A stretch of 64,000 nucleotides of DNA from Gammaproteobacteria bacterium. Its GTDB lineage: Bacteria; Pseudomonadota; Gammaproteobacteria; SZUA-229. Of the stretch, positions 60,255-64,000 are shown in pieces. Under the pieces are notes generated by a model that was not told where the DNA came from, searched no databases, and saw nothing but the letters and a program-made list of their open reading frames with translations. Made by a program: the position numbers and the translations under genes. Position 1 is the stretch's first letter, and each line of letters starts with the position of its first letter. The stretch is from NCBI GenBank assembly GCA_026195895.1, contig JAPHRO010000023.1, positions 1 to 64,000 on the forward strand, read 5' to 3'.

Positions 60255-63200
60255 ATGGGGCGATTTGTAAGAAATATAGCATTATTATGGCTTGGGCTTG
60301 GTCATGCTGCATTCGTCGTGGCTGATGTCGTTGTAGATGATTCGCTGGGTACAGCCAGGCAAGTGTTAACAGGGCCTGACTACCAGATAGATGCCAATAT
60401 GGGACAGCAACAGGGTGTGAATCTGTTCCATAGTTTTGAAAGTTTCAATCTCCTTTCTTCAGAATCAGCTAACTTCTCTGGTCCCGCTGAGATTGGCAAT
60501 ATCTTTAGTCGAGTCACCGGCGGCAGCTCTTCCAGTATTAATGGTGTCCTGGGATCTGATATTGCCGGAGCAAATCTATATTTTCTTAATCCTAACGGTA
60601 TTGTGTTTGGCGATAGTGCCAGTCTGAATTTGTCAGGTTCCTTTTATGCCTCAACGGCTGATTATATCGATTTTCAGGATGGCGCTCGGTTCGCCGTGGC
60701 GAACTATACAGCTTCGGATGTAACGCTAAGTGCATCGCCCATATCGGCATTTGGATTTTTAGATAACAGCCTGGCGACTATTCAACTTAACCAGTCGGAG
60801 CTAGCGGTAAATGATGGCGAGACCATTGGTTTTTATGCGGGTGACATTTCTATAGCGGGAGATAGTCGAGATGCACTGACAGGTTATATGGATAATCTAT
60901 TGGTGAGCGACGGTCGAATAGAGCTTGTTTCACTGGCTTCATCAGGTGAAGTGAATGTGGAGGGAGCGAATCCTGTCATCGATTCTGGAACATCCAGGGG
61001 CAATATTAGTTTAACTGAATCAGCTGGAATAAATGTCGAAGGTGATCCCGGCGGTACAGTTGTAATTCGTGGTGGTCAGTTACTCGTCAGGGAAAGTGTT
61101 ATTCATGCAGCCAATATTGGCACTACGGTTCATGCAGGCAATGCCGTTGATATCGAATTAACGGGTGCGATGACCGTGGAAGCGACCACTGTAAATGATG
61201 CTGGGGTGGGTGCGTCAAATTTTTCTACCGGACAATCGGGTGACATCAATATTGAGGCGTCAGCCTTAAATATTGTTAGAACCAGTGGGGTGTATTTCCC
61301 CGCAATACAATCGTATCAGTTTGGTGATGGTACGACGGGCGATATTCGAATCGACGCAGATTCTATTTATTTGCGAAGCGCACAAATCGATTCAACCGTC
61401 TCCAATCAGGGTGATGTTTATGGTAGCAGTGGCAATATATTTATTACGGCAGATACCATTGAATTAGATGGTTCCGAAGATGGTACATATATTTCAACCA
61501 ACTCTGCCAATTACGGCAATGCTGGCAATATCACCATTAATGCCAATGAATTAATTGCCACGGGCAATGATGTATATTCGGATTTTATTGGAATCACGAC
61601 GCAGGTTAATAGCTCCGGAAGAGGTTCCGCATCGTCAGGTGATTTGAATATAAACGTTGCCAATATTGCGTTATACAACTCGGCACAAATTAATGCTGCG
61701 CGCAGAGCAGGTGGTGGTACCAGCGGTGACATTACGGTTAACTCTGATTCTATTTTAATCGAAGGGCGTAATACTGCTTATCAACCGGCGGGTATATTTA
61801 CCACCATCGAATCGAGTGTAACGAGTGGTGACGGTGGGCATATCAATATTAATACGCGTGAATTAACTATGAATGAATATGGTCAGATTAACTCATTTGT
61901 GAACTGGGCGCCGGTACTAAATACCATTCGTGGTGGTGATATTAACATCACAGCAGACACTATCAATGTTAATACAGCCTCTGCAATTTATGCATCAACT
62001 TTTGGACATGGTCGTTCGGGAGATATCAATATAAATACCCGTCGACTGGATTTAACGGGATCGGATTTAGTCGATTACTTCGGGCGACAGACCGGTATGT
62101 ATGCTTTTACGGGAACAGGACTTGCTGATGCTGGAAATGTAACAGTTTCGGCATCAGAAGCAATATCTATCAAAGATGGTGCGCAGGTCGCACTGGATAC
62201 CTATGGTTCCGGCAATGGCGGGATTTTAACTTTTGATGCACCACAAATAACAATATCAGGATGGAATGAGGCTAGAAACATTGCATCGAGTGTTAGCGCG
62301 GGTGTTCGTAACTTTGGTTATCCAGCCCCGGGTACGGGTGGTACTTTAAACTTTATTGGCGGCAATGTTGATGTACTGGATCGAGCCATGGTAACGGTGC
62401 AAACGTACATGGATGGCGATGCAGGCGTTATCAATATTGATGCGGATAATTTCACCATGTCAGATGCTACCTTGCTAGCAACCAGTTTTTCAGCAGGTGA
62501 CGCGGGCAGTATCAATGTAGTCGCAGACAACATAACCATGAATAACGCCTCGGTGATTAAATCCTCTACTACGGGAACAGGTACTGCTGGAAATATTTCT
62601 ATTAGTGGAGGCAATCTCACCATAACCGGTAGCGATGTGCTGGCTGATCACCAACAGCAACAAACGGGGCTATACAGTAATGCGGGTGTTAATAGCTCGC
62701 AGGCGGGCAGCATATCGGTGAATTTAGATGGTGATTTACTGATAGAAAATCAGGCCCAGGTTCTGGCCGAAACGGAAGGAGCTGCAGAAGGCGGCAATAT
62801 TAATCTTGCTGCTCGAAACATTATGCTGCGAGACGAGGTGTTCATTTCAGCAGAAAGCACAGGTGTTGGTAGAGCAGGGGATGTTACTCTCAACGCTGCT
62901 GTTGCATTACGTATAGATGATAGTGAAATAAAAACTGAAACAACCCAGGCTGATGGTGGCAATATCAATCTTCTTGCAACAGACCTGATGACGATTAAAG
63001 ACTCTATCATTTCAACCTCAGTGCAGGGTGGTGCGGGTAATGGTGGAAATATATTTATCGATCCGCAGCTGCTATTGATTGACAAGTCACAAATTATCGC
63101 CAATGCATTTTCGGGTGCTGGGGGTAATATTACTATTCAGGCAGTAAACATGTTGATATCTGAAGATTCAATGATTAATGCTTCATCGCAATTAGGTATT

Positions 63201-63461
63201 GATGGTGAACTGGCGTTTAATTCGTTGAATGATAACGTGGGTGGTCAGATAGAGAAGCTATCGACACCTGCCGCTGACAGTTCAGTTAATTTCAAACAAA
63301 ATTGCGCAGCGAGTAAAAGTATTTATAGCAGCTTCATCGTCAGTGGAGTAAAACGCGATATACAGGAACATACCGGGCTCTGGATAAGTGATTTTTCACA
63401 ATATAAACAAGGCGATAAATCTGCACGCCTGGGGCTCAATCAAAATAAAGGTTGTAGTTAA
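60255..63461 (+). CDS. TpsA: filamentous-hemagglutinin N-terminal domain protein, two-partner secretion exoprotein
   Basis: Signal peptide, then VVVDDSLGTARQVLTGPDYQIDANMGQQQGVNLFHSFESFNL..ANLYFLNPNGIVFGDSASLNLSGSF TPS domain; GGNIxIxA beta-helix repeats. Confidence 0.95.
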   Translation: MGRFVRNIALLWLGLGHAAFVVADVVVDDSLGTARQVLTGPDYQIDANMGQQQGVNLFHSFESFNLLSSESANFSGPAEIGNIFSRVTGGSSSSINGVLGSDIAGANLYFLNPNGIVFGDSASLNLSGSFYASTADYIDFQDGARFAVANYTASDVTLSASPISAFGFLDNSLATIQLNQSELAVNDGETIGFYAGDISIAGDSRDALTGYMDNLLVSDGRIELVSLASSGEVNVEGANPVIDSGTSRGNISLTESAGINVEGDPGGTVVIRGGQLLVRESVIHAANIGTTVHAGNAVDIELTGAMTVEATTVNDAGVGASNFSTGQSGDINIEASALNIVRTSGVYFPAIQSYQFGDGTTGDIRIDADSIYLRSAQIDSTVSNQGDVYGSSGNIFITADTIELDGSEDGTYISTNSANYGNAGNITINANELIATGNDVYSDFIGITTQVNSSGRGSASSGDLNINVANIALYNSAQINAARRAGGGTSGDITVNSDSILIEGRNTAYQPAGIFTTIESSVTSGDGGHININTRELTMNEYGQINSFVNWAPVLNTIRGGDINITADTINVNTASAIYASTFGHGRSGDININTRRLDLTGSDLVDYFGRQTGMYAFTGTGLADAGNVTVSASEAISIKDGAQVALDTYGSGNGGILTFDAPQITISGWNEARNIASSVSAGVRNFGYPAPGTGGTLNFIGGNVDVLDRAMVTVQTYMDGDAGVINIDADNFTMSDATLLATSFSAGDAGSINVVADNITMNNASVIKSSTTGTGTAGNISISGGNLTITGSDVLADHQQQQTGLYSNAGVNSSQAGSISVNLDGDLLIENQAQVLAETEGAAEGGNINLAARNIMLRDEVFISAESTGVGRAGDVTLNAAVALRIDDSEIKTETTQADGGNINLLATDLMTIKDSIISTSVQGGAGNGGNIFIDPQLLLIDKSQIIANAFSGAGGNITIQAVNMLISEDSMINASSQLGIDGELAFNSLNDNVGGQIEKLSTPAADSSVNFKQNCAASKSIYSSFIVSGVKRDIQEHTGLWISDFSQYKQGDKSARLGLNQNKGCS

Positions 63462-63496
63462 AAGGATATTGCTTAATACATTGTCGTGCTACTGAT

Positions 63497-64000
63497 ATGA
63501 AAAAAATAATAATATATAGTTTTATTGCTATTAATATCTGCATGGGAATTGCCAATGCAGTCACTATTCCTCAGCAAAGGCCATCCGACAAACCTCTGGA
63601 AATGCCGGGGGAAATAGAACCGGATGAAGTATTCCTGTTGCCACCTCCGTTGCTGGATTCTGATGATTTTTCATCTAGTTTAAATATTAATGTTAAAGCC
63701 ATTGAGCTATCGGGCAACAAGGCGATATCGTCAGATGAGTTATTGAGCATTGTTGATGCTTATACGAATCGAATGCTAGATCAACACTTGCTCAATCAGC
63801 TTCGCAATAAAATCACCTGGTACTATGTAGAAAAGGGATATCTAAATTCGGGGGCTTATTATCCCGATCAGGATCTTGCCGATGGTGTGTTAAAGATTAG
63901 TATTATTGAGGGGAAAATTACAGAACTGGATATTTCAATAGAAGGAGACTTAACGGAAGCCTATGTCAGGCAGTTATTGTCGATAAACACAGATCGTATT
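63497..64000 (+). CDS. TpsB: ShlB/FhaC-family outer membrane transporter, partial (runs off window end)
   Basis: Own translation of ATG 63497: signal peptide, PxxP-rich linker, LNINVKAIELSGNKAISSDELLSIVDAYTNRMLDQHLLNQLRNKITWYYVEKGYLNSGAYYPDQDLADGVLKISIIEGKI: POTRA domains. Confidence 0.9.
   Translation, partial: MKKIIIYSFIAINICMGIANAVTIPQQRPSDKPLEMPGEIEPDEVFLLPPPLLDSDDFSSSLNINVKAIELSGNKAISSDELLSIVDAYTNRMLDQHLLNQLRNKITWYYVEKGYLNSGAYYPDQDLADGVLKISIIEGKITELDISIEGDLTEAYVRQLLSINTDRI

Noticed and set aside
61200-63130. Repeated GGNI-type coding motifs that could suggest a DNA repeat or CRISPR array
   Set aside because: Degenerate protein-level beta-helix repeats of the TpsA gene; no identical spaced DNA repeats.
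1-64000. CRISPR arrays, rRNA operons, intact tRNAs, transposase or integrase genes
   Set aside because: None recognised by eye on either strand; only tRNA-end-like fragments near 59.15 and 60.0 kb.

Overview
Gammaproteobacterial-type chromosomal window; taxonomy is inferred only from protein style. It falls into three zones. (1) ~0.3-9.3 kb: c-type cytochromes and a minus-strand arsenic cluster (arsR - broken GAPDH gene - arsJ - acr3 - MBL hydrolase - CSCSS-motif permease - redox-disulfide protein), then small secreted proteins and a thioesterase remnant. (2) ~9.4-55.2 kb: a dense locus dominated by ion transport, mechanosensing and envelope functions: beta-CASP MBL, DUF389, TamA/TamB, three MscS-type channels, aspartoacylase-like protein, a RimB-like::RimK fusion, four CNNM/CorC proteins, an Mrp-type antiporter operon with three MrpA/D-like subunits, two P-type cation ATPases, PsiE, two MgtE plus a soluble MgtE-N/CBS paralogue, Na/Pi cotransporter, GGDEF, CorA, secreted RimB-like protein plus inactive transglutaminase-7TM, PldA, LapA-like, DAACS symporter. 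(3) ~55.2-64 kb: a decayed accessory zone with a dsrB remnant carrying a ferredoxin-domain deletion at an apparent microhomology, an intact NTase toxin-antitoxin-like pair with a palindromic operator, an hsdM N-terminal remnant, a bacteriohemerythrin bracketed by a 13-bp repeat resembling tRNA 3' ends, and a TpsA/TpsB two-partner secretion locus whose TpsA has only two Cys, both near the C-terminus. No CRISPR array, rRNA or intact tRNA was recognised. All family calls come from reading motifs in the translations; no database search was run.
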